This document shows, piece after piece, positions 13,383-22,663 of a DNA stretch of 64,000 bases. Each line of letters opens with the position of its first letter. Within the stretch, counting starts at the first letter, position 1. Origin of the DNA: Flavobacterium sp. LHD-85 (GTDB taxonomy: Bacteria > Bacteroidota > Bacteroidia > Flavobacteriales > Flavobacteriaceae); the NCBI RefSeq assembly GCF_030929595.1, contig NZ_JAVFVR010000001.1:806001-870000 (forward strand). Direction: 5' to 3'. The notes under the pieces are model-generated. The model ran no database searches, was not told the DNA's origin, and worked only from the letters and a program-made list of their open reading frames with translations. The position numbers and the translations under genes are program-made.

Positions 13383-15245
13383 ATGAGAATTCAAACAAAC
13401 CATATTATTTATAAAATACTTCTATTTGTTCTTGTTTTTTCCGCTTCCGCGAAAGCGCAAATCCAAAAAGTAGAACCGCCTTTCTGGTATGCCGGAATGA
13501 AAAATTCTGAACTGCAGATTATGTTCTACGGAAAAAATATTGCACAATATGAACCTTCAGTTTCTAATAATGTTGCGATTAAAAATGTAGAAAAAACAGA
13601 AAACCCAAACTACCTTTTCGTAACCATCGATACAAAAGATGCAAAAGCTTCTGAATTGATTTTCTCTTTCAAAAACAATAATAAAGTTGCCTTTAAACAA
13701 AAATATGTTCTTAAAGAAAGAAGAGCCAATTCTGCTGATAGAAAAAGTTACGACGCATCTGATTTGATTTACTTAATTATGCCAGATCGTTTTGCGAATG
13801 GAAATCCGAAAAACGACAGCGATGCTTCTTTAACTGAAAAAGGAAACCGTCAAGATCCAAGCGGGCGTCACGGCGGAGATATCGAAGGAATCATCAAAAA
13901 CTTAGATTATATTTCATCTCTTGGCGCAACTACAATCTGGAGCACGCCTTTGTGCGAAGACAACGACAAACAGCATTCATATCATACATACGGACAATCT
14001 GATGTTTACAAAATCGATCCGCGTTACGGAACAAATGACGATTACGCTCGTTTATCGGCAGAAATGCACAAGAAAAACATGAAACTGGTTATGGATTATG
14101 TGACCAATCACTGGGGAATTACACACTGGATGGTTAAAGATTTACCAACAAAATCATGGCTTAATCAATTTGAAAACTACACTCAAACACACCACAGACG
14201 TGAAGTAATTACAGATATTCACGCTTCAAAAATAGATCAGGAAGTTTGCGTTGATGGTTGGTTCGTTCCTTCAATGCCGGATTTAAATTTAAGAAATCCT
14301 CTTGTTGCAAAATACTTAACTCAAAATGCGATTTGGTGGATTGAATTTGCTAATCTTGACGGATTTAGAGTAGATACTTATAACTATTCAGATAAAACGG
14401 CAATGGCAAATTGGGCTAAATCTATTACAGACGAATATCCTAATTTCAATATTGTAGGCGAAATCTGGATGCACAATCAAGCGAATTTAGCATTTTGGCA
14501 GAAAGACAGCAAAATTGGCGCTATCGAAAATTACAATTCAAATCTTCCAAGTGTAATGGATTTTACGCTTCAAAGCCAGATTACTTCTGCTTTCAACGAA
14601 AACGAACCAAGCTGGGATAACGGATTGATTAAATTCTACAACAATTTTGCTATGGATTTTTTATATCCAAATACCAATAACATTTTGGTTTTTTCCGAAA
14701 ATCATGACACAGATCGTATGAATGAAAAGTTCAAATATGATTTGCCAAAATACAAACTGGCGATGACTTTATTGGCAACAGTTCGCGGAATTCCGCAAAT
14801 CTATTACGGTTCAGAAATTGGAATGGGCGGTGATAAAGGCAAAGGCGGAGATGCCGATATTCGTCAGGATTTCCCAGGCGGATGGGCTGGCGACAAAAAC
14901 AATGCTTTTACTGTAGCAGGAAGAACTGCTCAACAAGCTGCTTTCTTTAATTTCAGTTCGAAATTATTCAACTGGAGAAAAACAAACGAAGCGGTTCATT
15001 TCGGAAAAATGAAGCATTATATTCCTGAAAATAATACTTATGTATATTTCAGATATACAGATTCAAAAACCGTAATGGTAGTTTTCAATAACAATGCAAA
15101 AGAGCAAGTTGTGAAAACAAACCGTTTCAAAGAAAGCATCAAAAACTACAAATCTGGTAAAGATGTTATCACAGGAAAAACATTCGATTTAGCTTCTGAA
15201 ATTACTTTAGAACCAAAATCGGCTTTGGTTTTAGAATTGGAATAA
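13383..15245 (+). CDS. GH13 neopullulanase/cyclomaltodextrinase-like alpha-amylase (SusA type)
   Basis: The 620-aa product has a signal peptide ending AKAQ, an N-terminal Ig-like domain of the cyclomaltodextrinase type (about residues 25-125), a GH13 barrel and a C-terminal all-beta domain. The catalytic triad is visible: Asp331 (FRVDTYN), Glu360 (VGEIW) and Asp442 (ENHDTDR). It probably cuts imported maltodextrins in the periplasm, as SusA does in Bacteroides. Palindromic repeats flank it on both sides, so whether it shares the GH97 transcript is unclear. The exact product range cannot be read from sequence. Confidence 0.88.
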   Translation: MRIQTNHIIYKILLFVLVFSASAKAQIQKVEPPFWYAGMKNSELQIMFYGKNIAQYEPSVSNNVAIKNVEKTENPNYLFVTIDTKDAKASELIFSFKNNNKVAFKQKYVLKERRANSADRKSYDASDLIYLIMPDRFANGNPKNDSDASLTEKGNRQDPSGRHGGDIEGIIKNLDYISSLGATTIWSTPLCEDNDKQHSYHTYGQSDVYKIDPRYGTNDDYARLSAEMHKKNMKLVMDYVTNHWGITHWMVKDLPTKSWLNQFENYTQTHHRREVITDIHASKIDQEVCVDGWFVPSMPDLNLRNPLVAKYLTQNAIWWIEFANLDGFRVDTYNYSDKTAMANWAKSITDEYPNFNIVGEIWMHNQANLAFWQKDSKIGAIENYNSNLPSVMDFTLQSQITSAFNENEPSWDNGLIKFYNNFAMDFLYPNTNNILVFSENHDTDRMNEKFKYDLPKYKLAMTLLATVRGIPQIYYGSEIGMGGDKGKGGDADIRQDFPGGWAGDKNNAFTVAGRTAQQAAFFNFSSKLFNWRKTNEAVHFGKMKHYIPENNTYVYFRYTDSKTVMVVFNNNAKEQVVKTNRFKESIKNYKSGKDVITGKTFDLASEITLEPKSALVLELE

Positions 15246-15271
15246 GATTAAAAACACAGTATATAATGTAG

Positions 15272-15291
15272 AGACGCACTGCAGTGCGTCT
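15272..15291. repeat. Perfect 20-bp palindrome
   Basis: AGACGCACTGCAGTGCGTCT is a perfect GC-rich palindrome in otherwise AT-rich spacer DNA, 27 bp after a GH13 stop. It could fold as a strong hairpin but has no T-run. Confidence 0.8.
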
Positions 15292-15302
15292 ACGCAAAGT
15301 TT

Positions 15303-15383
15303 TTCCGCCACGAATTTCACAAATTTCCACGAATTAATTAATCAGATTTAAATTTGTGAAAATTCGTGAAATTCGTGGCGGAA
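15303..15383. repeat. Palindromic repeat, family C (GCCACGAATTTCAC), copy 1
   Basis: A perfect 18-bp inverted repeat (15303-15320 and 15366-15383) surrounds a less regular inner palindrome. The same sentence-like sequence recurs at 17131-17194, 17982-18052 and 36404-36546. Confidence 0.9.
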
Positions 15384-15417
15384 CCTTTATTATAAATCTT
15401 CGTTAAATTTGAAATAA

Positions 15418-17085
15418 ATGAAAAAATACACTTTCCTTTTTTTATCTTTAGTATTCATAATTACGGGTTGTTCTGGCTCAAAATCAGTTACAATGAATAA
15501 CGAAAATACTTCGAAAACACCTTTCGTTTGGGAAGGAGCAAATGTTTATTTTTTACTTACAGATCGTTTTTACAACGGAGACACTTCCAACGACGTCAAT
15601 TTTAACCGAACCAAAACGCCCGGAAAACTTCGCGGATTTGAAGGCGGAGATATCATCGGAATTACCAAAAAAATCGAATCGGGATATTTTGAAAAACTAG
15701 GAATAAATGCCATTTGGCTTACGCCGATTGTAGAACAGATTCACGATGGTGTTGATGAAGGAACCGGATTGAGTTACGGCTTCCACGGTTATTGGGCAAA
15801 AGACTGGACAGCTCTAGACCCTAATTTCGGAACCAAAGAAGATTTAGCCAATTTAGTAAAAAAAGCACACGAAAAAGGCATCCGAATCATTCTTGACGGC
15901 GTAATTAATCATACAGGGCCAGTAACTCCAGAAGATCCGGTTTGGCCTTCTGATTGGGTTAGAACTGGCGTTGTCTGCGATTACAAATCGTTTGAAAATA
16001 CAACCATGTGTACTTTGGTTGATAATCTTCCAGATGTTAGAACTGAAAGTAATCAAGAAGTAGCGCTTCCTCCTTTTTTAGTTGAAAAATGGAAAAAAGA
16101 AGGTCGTTACGAAAAAGAAATTGCTTCATTAGACGAATTTTTCAAAAGAACAAATTACCCACGAACTCCGAAATATTACATCATCAAATGGCTTACCGAT
16201 TATATTTTAGAATTCGGAATTGATGGCTACAGAGGAGATACCGTAAAACATACTGATGAAAACGTTTGGGCAGACTTTAAAAAAGAATGTGAGTACGCTT
16301 TTGAAACTTGGAAAAAACATCATCCGATGCAGGTTTTAGATCAAAATCCGTTTTATACAATTGCCGAAGTTTACGGTTACGGAATTAGCGGTGGACAAGA
16401 TTATGATTTTGGAGATCGAAAAGTCAATTATTTCCAAAATGGCTTCAACAGCATGATCAATTTTGAATTTAAATGGAATGCCGCTCAAAGCGATTATGAA
16501 AGTTTATTTTCGAAATATTCCAACGCTTTAAATAATGACTTAAAAGGATATTCTGTTCTTAATTATATGTCTTCCCACGACGACGGACAGCCTTTTGATG
16601 CGAACAGAACCAAAAGCATCGAAACGGCCAATAAACTGCTGCTTTCCCCAGGAATGTCTCAGGTTTATTATGGAGACGAATCGGCACGATCTTTAGTTAT
16701 CGAAGGCACTCAGGGCGATGCAACTTTGCGTTCTAACATGAACTGGGATGCTATTCAGAATAATCCTGAAACTCAAAAAATACTTTTGCATTGGCAGAAA
16801 TTAGGTCAGTTTAGACGAAATCATCCTGCTGTTGGAGCTGGTGTACACCAACTGATTAATCCATATCCTTATACTTTTTCTAGAACTTTTACAAAAGGCT
16901 CTTTTACAGATAAAGTGGTTATGGGAGTAGATTTACCAAAAGGTAGGAAAGAGCTTCCAGTTGGCGACATCTTCCCAAACGGAACAAAACTAAAAGACGC
17001 TTACTCAAATCAAGAAGTTGAAGTAATTGACGGAAAAGTGATTATCGACAATGATTTTGATATTGTTTTACTGGAGATAATTTAA
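15418..17085 (+). CDS. GH13 alpha-amylase lipoprotein
   Basis: The product (555 aa) carries a lipoprotein signal peptide with lipobox ITGC and Cys18, so it is membrane-anchored, plausibly surface-exposed like SusG. The GH13 catalytic residues are Asp274 (GYRGDTVKH), Glu317 (IAEVYGYG) and Asp388 (SSHDDGQPF). The FRVD form of the nucleophile motif is replaced by YRGD, as in a subset of Bacteroidota and proteobacterial amylases. It closes the maltodextrin row and probably makes the oligosaccharides that SusCD imports. It lacks obvious extra carbohydrate-binding modules. Cell-surface location is inference. Confidence 0.85.
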   Translation: MKKYTFLFLSLVFIITGCSGSKSVTMNNENTSKTPFVWEGANVYFLLTDRFYNGDTSNDVNFNRTKTPGKLRGFEGGDIIGITKKIESGYFEKLGINAIWLTPIVEQIHDGVDEGTGLSYGFHGYWAKDWTALDPNFGTKEDLANLVKKAHEKGIRIILDGVINHTGPVTPEDPVWPSDWVRTGVVCDYKSFENTTMCTLVDNLPDVRTESNQEVALPPFLVEKWKKEGRYEKEIASLDEFFKRTNYPRTPKYYIIKWLTDYILEFGIDGYRGDTVKHTDENVWADFKKECEYAFETWKKHHPMQVLDQNPFYTIAEVYGYGISGGQDYDFGDRKVNYFQNGFNSMINFEFKWNAAQSDYESLFSKYSNALNNDLKGYSVLNYMSSHDDGQPFDANRTKSIETANKLLLSPGMSQVYYGDESARSLVIEGTQGDATLRSNMNWDAIQNNPETQKILLHWQKLGQFRRNHPAVGAGVHQLINPYPYTFSRTFTKGSFTDKVVMGVDLPKGRKELPVGDIFPNGTKLKDAYSNQEVEVIDGKVIIDNDFDIVLLEII

Positions 17086-17252
17086 CCGCAAAGCACGCTA
17101 AGATTTACGCTAAGTGCGCTAAGTTTTGTTAGCCACGAATTCACGAATTATTTTTTTACAATCTTTGAAAATAAAAATTCGTGAATTCGTGGCTATTTAA
17201 TTTTCACAAATCATCGTGTGCTTTGCGTAAAACTTTGCGACCTTTGCGGTTA
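17083..17252. repeat. Nested palindrome, outer family D and inner family C
   Basis: Outer arms TAACCGCAAAG (17083-17093) and CTTTGCGGTTA (17242-17252) enclose a perfect 19-bp inverted repeat, AGCCACGAATTCACGAATT (17131-17149) and its complement (17176-17194). The left arm overlaps the amylase stop codon, and the right arm ends 16 bp before the GDPD start. Confidence 0.9.
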
Positions 17253-17268
17253 GAAAAAACACTGCAAA

Positions 17269-17946
17269 ATGCTAAAAATTGCACATCGAGGCGCCAAAGC
17301 CTACGAACCTGAAAATACTTTACAAGCTTTTCAAAAAGCCTTAGACTTAAATTCAGACGGAATTGAACTCGATGTTCATTTAAGCTCTGACGGGCATATC
17401 ATCGTAATTCACGACGAAACCATCGACAGAACAACCAACGGAAAAGGTCTTGTAAATGATTTTACTTTAGCAGAATTGAAATCCTTTTTAATTGATGGAA
17501 AATATCAAATTCCAACTCTAAATGAAATTTTTGATTTAGTTGACAAAAAATGTCTCATCAACATAGAATTAAAAGGATTAGGAACTGCCCCTAAAGTTGT
17601 TCAGTTAATTGAGAAATATATTTCAGAAAAAGGCTGGAAATACGAGAATTTCATCATTTCAAGTTTTGATTGGAATATGTTAGAGGAAACATCAAGCCTA
17701 AATCCAAATATCCCAATTGGTGTTTTAACCGAAGAAAATCTTGATACCACTTTAGCTTTCGCCGAAGAAATAAAAGCAAAAGCCATTCATCCTGATTTTA
17801 ATTTATTGAATGAAGAAAATGTTCAACAAATTCAGGAAAAAGGATTTCTGGTTTTGCCATGGACAGTTAATTCAAAAGAAGACATTCAAAAAGTAAAAAG
17901 CTATAAAGTAGACGGAATTATCTCCGATAATCCAGACAAAATATAA
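17269..17946 (+). CDS. Glycerophosphodiester phosphodiesterase
   Basis: The 225-aa cytoplasmic enzyme hydrolyses glycerophosphodiesters to glycerol 3-phosphate and an alcohol. The GDPD signature is intact: HRGAKAYEPENT at residues 5-16 (catalytic His and substrate Arg/Glu), ELDVHLSSDG and VIHDETIDRTTNG (metal-binding Glu-Asp and second His), and IELKG. It has no signal peptide. It follows the sugar locus but has no evident role in starch use. Confidence 0.9.
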   Translation: MLKIAHRGAKAYEPENTLQAFQKALDLNSDGIELDVHLSSDGHIIVIHDETIDRTTNGKGLVNDFTLAELKSFLIDGKYQIPTLNEIFDLVDKKCLINIELKGLGTAPKVVQLIEKYISEKGWKYENFIISSFDWNMLEETSSLNPNIPIGVLTEENLDTTLAFAEEIKAKAIHPDFNLLNEENVQQIQEKGFLVLPWTVNSKEDIQKVKSYKVDGIISDNPDKI

Positions 17947-17981
17947 AGTTTAAAATAGCAACAGATTAAAAGTTTTTTTTT

Positions 17982-18052
17982 GCCACAAATTCCACAAATT
18001 TTCACAAATAAAATGCGAAAATCAATTTGTGAAAATTTGCGTAATTTGTGGT
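17982..18052. repeat. Palindromic repeat, family C, copy 3 (CCACAAATT variant)
   Basis: The arm GCCACAAATTCCACAAATTT pairs imperfectly with AAATTTGCGTAATTTGTGGT across a short AT spacer. A further related palindrome (TTAGTGCC...TTAGTGGCAA) touches the start region of the next gene. Confidence 0.8.
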
Positions 18053-18104
18053 TAAATAAAAAAATTAGTGCCAATTCGTGTAATTAGTGGCAACCAAAAA
18101 AAAT

Positions 18105-19313
18105 ATGATCAAAAATTTCGACATAATCATCGTTGGTGGAGGCGCAGCTGGTTTTTTTACTGCGATTAATATTGCAGAGAAAAATCCGAAACTGAAAATC
18201 GCCATTTTAGAAAGAGGAAAAGAAGTGCTTTCTAAAGTCCGCGTTTCCGGAGGCGGACGATGCAACGTTACACACGCTTGTTTTGAACCTAACGAACTGG
18301 TAAAATTTTATCCACGTGGAGAAAAAGAACTTCGAGGCCCTTTTCATCAATTTTGTTCGGGAGACACTATCGAATGGTTTGAAAAACATGGTGTAGAGTT
18401 AAAAATCGAAGAAGATGGAAGAATGTTTCCAGTTTCAAACTCTTCACAAACTATTATCGATTGCTTCTTAAAAGCAACCGAAAAATTAGGCATAAAAGTC
18501 TTGACAGGACAAAGCGTACAATCTATTTTCAAAAAAGAAAATCACTGGAAAATTGATACACAAAGTGACAATTATGCTGCCGAAAAATTAGTAATGGCGA
18601 CAGGAAGCAATCCAAAAATTTGGGAAATGCTTCAGGAACACGGACACGCTATTGTGAGCCCCGTTCCTTCCCTATTTACTTTCAATATCAAAGATTCGAG
18701 AATTAAAGAATTACCTGGCGTTGCAGCACAGGTTACCGTTCATGTAAAAGATACAAAACTAGAATCTACTGGCCCTTTATTGATTACGCACTGGGGAATG
18801 AGCGGACCAGCAATTCTGAAACTTTCGGCTTGGGGCGCACGCATTTTACATGACAAAAATTATCAGTTTACCATTTTTGTGAATTGGTTAAATGACGTTG
18901 ATTATGAAGATGCGGAAAAAATCCTGAAAGATTTAAAACAAGAGCATGCTAAAAAAGCAGTTTCTAAAAAATCTCCCTTCGATTTTCCGAACCGTTTATG
19001 GGAAAGTCTGGTTTTGGCTTCGGGAATTGATTCAGAGACTAAGTGGGCCGATTTATCTAAAAATCAATTGCAGAATTTAACTTCACAGTTAACAAAAGCC
19101 GAATTTAAAGTCAACGGAAAAAGCACTTTTAAAGAAGAATTTGTAACGGCTGGCGGAATCGATTTAAAGGAAATCAACTTCAAAACCATGGAAAGCAAAA
19201 TTCACGAAAATCTTTATTTTGCTGGCGAAATTGTAAATATCGACGCTATTACAGGAGGATTTAATTTTCAGAATGCCTGGACAAGCGGGTTTATTCTGGC
19301 TCAAAATATTTAA
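18105..19313 (+). CDS. HI0933-family FAD-dependent oxidoreductase
   Basis: The product (402 aa) begins with an FAD-binding Rossmann motif (IIIVGGGAAGFFTA, about residues 7-20). The family's VSGGGRCNVTH block follows, and the C-terminus has FAGEIVNIDAITGGFNFQ. HI0933/YhiN-type flavoproteins have no firmly known substrate. The ATG at 18105 is preferred over an in-frame GTG at 18087, because the GTG lies inside a palindromic repeat. The stop is 6 bp before the next phosphatase gene, suggesting an operon. Confidence 0.88.
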   Translation: MIKNFDIIIVGGGAAGFFTAINIAEKNPKLKIAILERGKEVLSKVRVSGGGRCNVTHACFEPNELVKFYPRGEKELRGPFHQFCSGDTIEWFEKHGVELKIEEDGRMFPVSNSSQTIIDCFLKATEKLGIKVLTGQSVQSIFKKENHWKIDTQSDNYAAEKLVMATGSNPKIWEMLQEHGHAIVSPVPSLFTFNIKDSRIKELPGVAAQVTVHVKDTKLESTGPLLITHWGMSGPAILKLSAWGARILHDKNYQFTIFVNWLNDVDYEDAEKILKDLKQEHAKKAVSKKSPFDFPNRLWESLVLASGIDSETKWADLSKNQLQNLTSQLTKAEFKVNGKSTFKEEFVTAGGIDLKEINFKTMESKIHENLYFAGEIVNIDAITGGFNFQNAWTSGFILAQNI

Positions 19314-19319
19314 TACAAA

Positions 19320-19967
19320 ATGAAATTTAAAGGAATTATTTTTGATTTAGACGGAACGCTAGTAGATTCATTACACGATATCTCGGACGCGATGAATAAA
19401 GTGCTTACCGCTCTAAATTATCCCACACATACTTACGACACATATCAATATTTTATAGGAAGTGGTTTGCGAAATCTGGTTAGCAAAGCTTTGCCCGCTG
19501 CAAACAGTTCTGATGATGAAATCGAAAGTTGTTTTGAATGTATGGTTGATGAATATACTAAAATCTGTACGCTGAAAACGAAACCTTATGATGGAATTGT
19601 TGAATTGCTTGAAAAACTGACTTCGCAAAACATCAAAATGGCGGTTTTCTCTAACAAAGCCGACGAATTGACGAAGAAAATAGCATCAGAGATATTTCCA
19701 AAACAATTCGATACAGCAATTGGTTTAAGCACAGAAGAACTTAAAAAACCAAATCCGTTTGAAGCAATTGAAATCAGTAAAAAATGGAATTTAAAACCAG
19801 AAGAAATCCTTTTTGTTGGCGATTCTGATATTGATATGAAAACCGCGGTAAACGCTAATATGTTTCCTGTTGGCGTTACTTGGGGCTACAGAACAGAAGA
19901 AGAATTGAAAGCCAGCGGTGCAAAAACGGTTATTAATACTGCTTCGGAACTGATTGCTATTTTATAA
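19320..19967 (+). CDS. HAD-family phosphatase, phosphoglycolate phosphatase-like
   Basis: The 215-aa protein has HAD motif I FDLDGTLVDS (Asp9, Asp11), a helical cap, motif II FSNKAD, a motif III Lys (KKPNPFEAI) and motif IV FVGDSDIDMKTA. This is the Gph-like subgroup, which removes phosphate from 2-phosphoglycolate or similar small metabolites. It starts 6 bp after the flavoprotein gene and ends 4 bp before the Crp-like gene. Substrate is not decided by sequence. Confidence 0.85.
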   Translation: MKFKGIIFDLDGTLVDSLHDISDAMNKVLTALNYPTHTYDTYQYFIGSGLRNLVSKALPAANSSDDEIESCFECMVDEYTKICTLKTKPYDGIVELLEKLTSQNIKMAVFSNKADELTKKIASEIFPKQFDTAIGLSTEELKKPNPFEAIEISKKWNLKPEEILFVGDSDIDMKTAVNANMFPVGVTWGYRTEEELKASGAKTVINTASELIAIL

Positions 19968-19971
19968 AATC

Positions 19972-20544
19972 ATGAATCCTTCTTTAAAAAAACAGATACT
20001 ATCAATCGCTTCGTTTTCTGAAAATGAAATCGAAATGATCAATTCTTGTTTTGAATATGAAAGATTTAAAGCGAAAGAATTCCTTTCTGAAATGGGAAAA
20101 ACTAGCAACAAGATTTTCTTTATTCTCGAAGGTCTTGCTCGTGTTTATTATTTAAAAGACGGAAAAGAAATCACTACCTATTTAAGTTCTGACGAAGGTT
20201 TTATTGCTTCATATTCCAGTTTCATCAATCAGACGCCATCTTTTGAAAATATTCAATGTATTGAAGACTGCGAAGTGCTTTCGATTACTTTCGGAAAAAT
20301 GCAGTTTTTGTATGGTGAAATTCCAAATTGGGAACGTGTCGGAAGAATTTTAGCGGAGCAAAATTACCTCTGCATGGCAGATCGTGTTTTAAAACTGCAA
20401 ATGATTCCTGCCAAAGAAAAATACCAGACTTTTTTAGCATCGGCTCCAGCCAAAATAATTCAGCGAACGCCTTTAATTTATATCGCTTCTTTTCTCGGAA
20501 TTACTCCAGAATCGTTGAGCAGAATCCGTCAGGACATTTCTTAA
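19972..20544 (+). CDS. Crp/Fnr-family transcriptional regulator
   Basis: The product (191 aa) has an N-terminal cyclic-nucleotide-binding-like beta barrel (about residues 25-115) and a C-terminal helix-turn-helix (LIYIASFLGITPESLSRIRQ). The ATG at 19972 is chosen because an upstream alternative lies within the previous gene. Many Bacteroidota paralogues of this length regulate redox or stress genes and do not bind cAMP with the E. coli residues. It stands just upstream of a metallo-beta-lactamase-fold hydrolase, a possible target. Confidence 0.85.
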   Translation: MNPSLKKQILSIASFSENEIEMINSCFEYERFKAKEFLSEMGKTSNKIFFILEGLARVYYLKDGKEITTYLSSDEGFIASYSSFINQTPSFENIQCIEDCEVLSITFGKMQFLYGEIPNWERVGRILAEQNYLCMADRVLKLQMIPAKEKYQTFLASAPAKIIQRTPLIYIASFLGITPESLSRIRQDIS

Positions 20545-20605
20545 CATTTATCAAGTGAGTTGATAAATGGAATTCAAATCTTTGCCAAAATAAAATTTGA
20601 AAAAG

Positions 20606-21283
20606 ATGAAGAATATTACCAAAAACGTTTACCAAATTCCATTATTTCCTAGAAACGCTATAAATTGTTATTTGATTGAAGATGTTTTAATTGATGCAGG
20701 AATTAGAACTTCTGCCAGTAAAATATTAAAAGCTTTAAAAAGCAAATCAATAACAAAACATGCTCTAACTCACGCTCACGCCGATCATCAAGGAAGCAGT
20801 AAAATAATCTGTGAAACCTTAAATATTCCCCTTTTATGCAGTGAACCTGAAAAGGAATTTGCTGAAAACGGAAATGTAATTACAGAATACCCAAACCCAA
20901 ATCATTTTATTTCGAAATTTCAGAAAAACTTTTGGGCAGGAAAAGGACATCCTGTTACTGAAACCTTAAAAGAAGGAGATCAAATTGGTGGCTTTACTGT
21001 CATTGAAACTCCAGGGCATTCAAGAGGTCATATCTCTTTTTTCAGAGAAAAAGACGGCGTTTTAATTGTTGGAGATGTGATGACCAATATGAACCTTTTA
21101 ACTACAAAAGTCGGTTTGCATGAACCTCCTCATTTATTTACGGCCGATAAAGAAACCAATAGAAAATCCATTCTAAAATTGGCTTCCCTAAAACCAAAAA
21201 TACTTTGTTTTGGTCACGGACCTGTTTTATTTAATAATGGTGAATTCGAAAAATTTATTCAAAAAAGCAACATTGTATATTAA
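20606..21283 (+). CDS. Metallo-beta-lactamase-fold hydrolase
   Basis: The 225-aa protein has the dinuclear-metal motif HAHADH (His56, His58, Asp60, His61), then ETPGHSRGH, VGDVM and FGHGPVL, which supply the remaining ligands. Glyoxalase II-like or other thioester/phosphodiester hydrolases are possible; it is not a typical beta-lactamase. The ATG at 20606 is preferred to a TTG three codons earlier. It is 61 bp after the Crp-like regulator. Confidence 0.83.
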   Translation: MKNITKNVYQIPLFPRNAINCYLIEDVLIDAGIRTSASKILKALKSKSITKHALTHAHADHQGSSKIICETLNIPLLCSEPEKEFAENGNVITEYPNPNHFISKFQKNFWAGKGHPVTETLKEGDQIGGFTVIETPGHSRGHISFFREKDGVLIVGDVMTNMNLLTTKVGLHEPPHLFTADKETNRKSILKLASLKPKILCFGHGPVLFNNGEFEKFIQKSNIVY

Positions 21284-21356
21284 CAAGAATTTACAGATTC
21301 TGTAAGTTTTCGTTAAGACTATTCTAATAATTTTACTCTCAACTAATCAATCCTTT

Positions 21357-22097
21357 ATGAGAGTAAAATTACTTACCACAATTTCTATTTTCACTTATCA
21401 ACTCAGCGTTTCTCAAAACGAAAAAGTATTGAACGGAAAAGTGTTTTCGCAAAACATTCCGCTTAATAAAGTAGAAGTAATTAATAAAACTGCCAAAACC
21501 AGCACAAGAACAAATGAATTGGGAGAATTTTCGATTCTGGTACGACCACAAGATAGTGTGTTGTTTTTCTCTAAAGATTACTTTTTTAAAAGACTAAAAA
21601 TTTCCCAGGAAAATATAGATCAGAACAATATTATTGTAAATATGATTCTAAAACCTGAAGAATTGGATGAAGTTCTAATTACCGCTATAAAATTTCCACA
21701 TGTAGGTCCAACTCAAGAAGTTTCAGATTCGATCGCATTACAGAGAGCTTCTCGCGATTTACGGAAATACACAGGAGTTTATGATGGCACCATTTCAAAT
21801 GGAATGAATTTTGGCGCTATGGGCGCTGGTCTTTTAGGTTTGTTCAAAAAGGAAGAAAACAGCAATAAAAAGCCTAAAAAGAAAACTTCTGAATTAGATT
21901 TCAAAACATTCGCGGAAGCAACCTGTCCTTTAGATTTCTTTACAAAAGACTTAAAATTAAATTCTGATGAAAAAACTCTTTTTCTAGAATTTTGTACAGC
22001 CGATCCGCAATCGGAAATTATTCTAAAACAAAAGAATTTACTTTATACAATGGATTTTTTATATGCTAAAAATGAAGAATTTAAGAAGCTAAAGTAA
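21357..22097 (+). CDS. Secreted protein with carboxypeptidase-like regulatory domain
   Basis: The 246-aa product has a signal peptide (about residues 1-19, ending SVSQN) and a short CarboxypepD_reg-like beta-sandwich (about 24-105, LNGKVFSQNIPLNKVEV). The C-terminal part of about 140 residues has a lysine-rich patch (NSNKKPKKKT) and no family I recognise. Such proteins are common in Flavobacteria and sit in the periplasm or outer membrane. Function unknown. Confidence 0.75.
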   Translation: MRVKLLTTISIFTYQLSVSQNEKVLNGKVFSQNIPLNKVEVINKTAKTSTRTNELGEFSILVRPQDSVLFFSKDYFFKRLKISQENIDQNNIIVNMILKPEELDEVLITAIKFPHVGPTQEVSDSIALQRASRDLRKYTGVYDGTISNGMNFGAMGAGLLGLFKKEENSNKKPKKKTSELDFKTFAEATCPLDFFTKDLKLNSDEKTLFLEFCTADPQSEIILKQKNLLYTMDFLYAKNEEFKKLK

Positions 22098-22142
22098 CAC
22101 TTAACTTGAAACAAAAAAAACCTGAAACCTGAACCTAAAATT

Positions 22143-22619
22143 TTACTTATTCAACCACCAAATACTCGCATTTAAAACTGTTGCAAACCCAACCCAAGCT
22201 AAATACGGAATCAGTAAATAACCTGCAGTTTTATTGATTTTGATGAATTTCAAATACGTTTCGTAAATCATCAACCATAAAAGAACAATTTCGATTAAAG
22301 CTAACATTGGGTTTTTCAAACCAAAGAATAAATAAGACCAAATTGAGTTTAAAATCAATTGAATAATAAAGAAAAGTAATGCTTTTTTAACTTCTTCTGT
22401 CTCTACTTTAATTTTGTCCCAAACCAATGCAGCTGCAACGGCCATTAAAATGTAAAGTACTGTCCAAACCGGCATAAAAATCCAATTCGGCGGATTAAAA
22501 ACAGGCTTCTCTAGCATTACATACCAAGTTTCAATACTTGGTTTTGTAACCACTCCCGCAGAATATCCTACTGTTAAACAAATTACTAAAGCTATAGCGA
22601 TTTTTACGAACTTATTCAT
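22143..22619 (-). CDS. tspO: TspO/MBR-family membrane protein
   Basis: The product (158 aa) is a five-helix integral membrane protein of the TspO/translocator family. The signature NPPNWIFMPVWTVLY (about residues 47-61) holds the conserved Trp and Pro residues, and FWLVWI-like helices follow. TspO proteins bind porphyrins and are linked to stress responses. The ATG at 22619 is chosen because it fits the usual N-terminus. A TATTTTTG -7 box lies at 22638-22645. Confidence 0.9.
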   Translation of the reverse strand: MNKFVKIAIALVICLTVGYSAGVVTKPSIETWYVMLEKPVFNPPNWIFMPVWTVLYILMAVAAALVWDKIKVETEEVKKALLFFIIQLILNSIWSYLFFGLKNPMLALIEIVLLWLMIYETYLKFIKINKTAGYLLIPYLAWVGFATVLNASIWWLNK

Positions 22620-22637
22620 TGTATTAAATTTTGAATT

Positions 22638-22645
22638 CAAAAATA
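22638..22645 (-). promoter_or_regulatory. -7 box of the tspO promoter
   Basis: The minus strand reads TATTTTTG, matching TAnnTTTG, 19 bp before the tspO ATG. A family A palindrome separates it from the divergent mvaD promoter. Confidence 0.55.
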
Positions 22646-22663
22646 GGCAAAAGAAAATTTTAA

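Noticed and set aside
18087..18104. GTG start for the HI0933-type flavoprotein
   Set aside because: It lies in a palindromic repeat; the ATG at 18105 starts just before the FAD motif.
20606..21283. True beta-lactamase linked with the BlaI-type operon
   Set aside because: It is nearly 28 kb away, has glyoxalase II-like motifs, no signal peptide and no BlaI-type dyad upstream.
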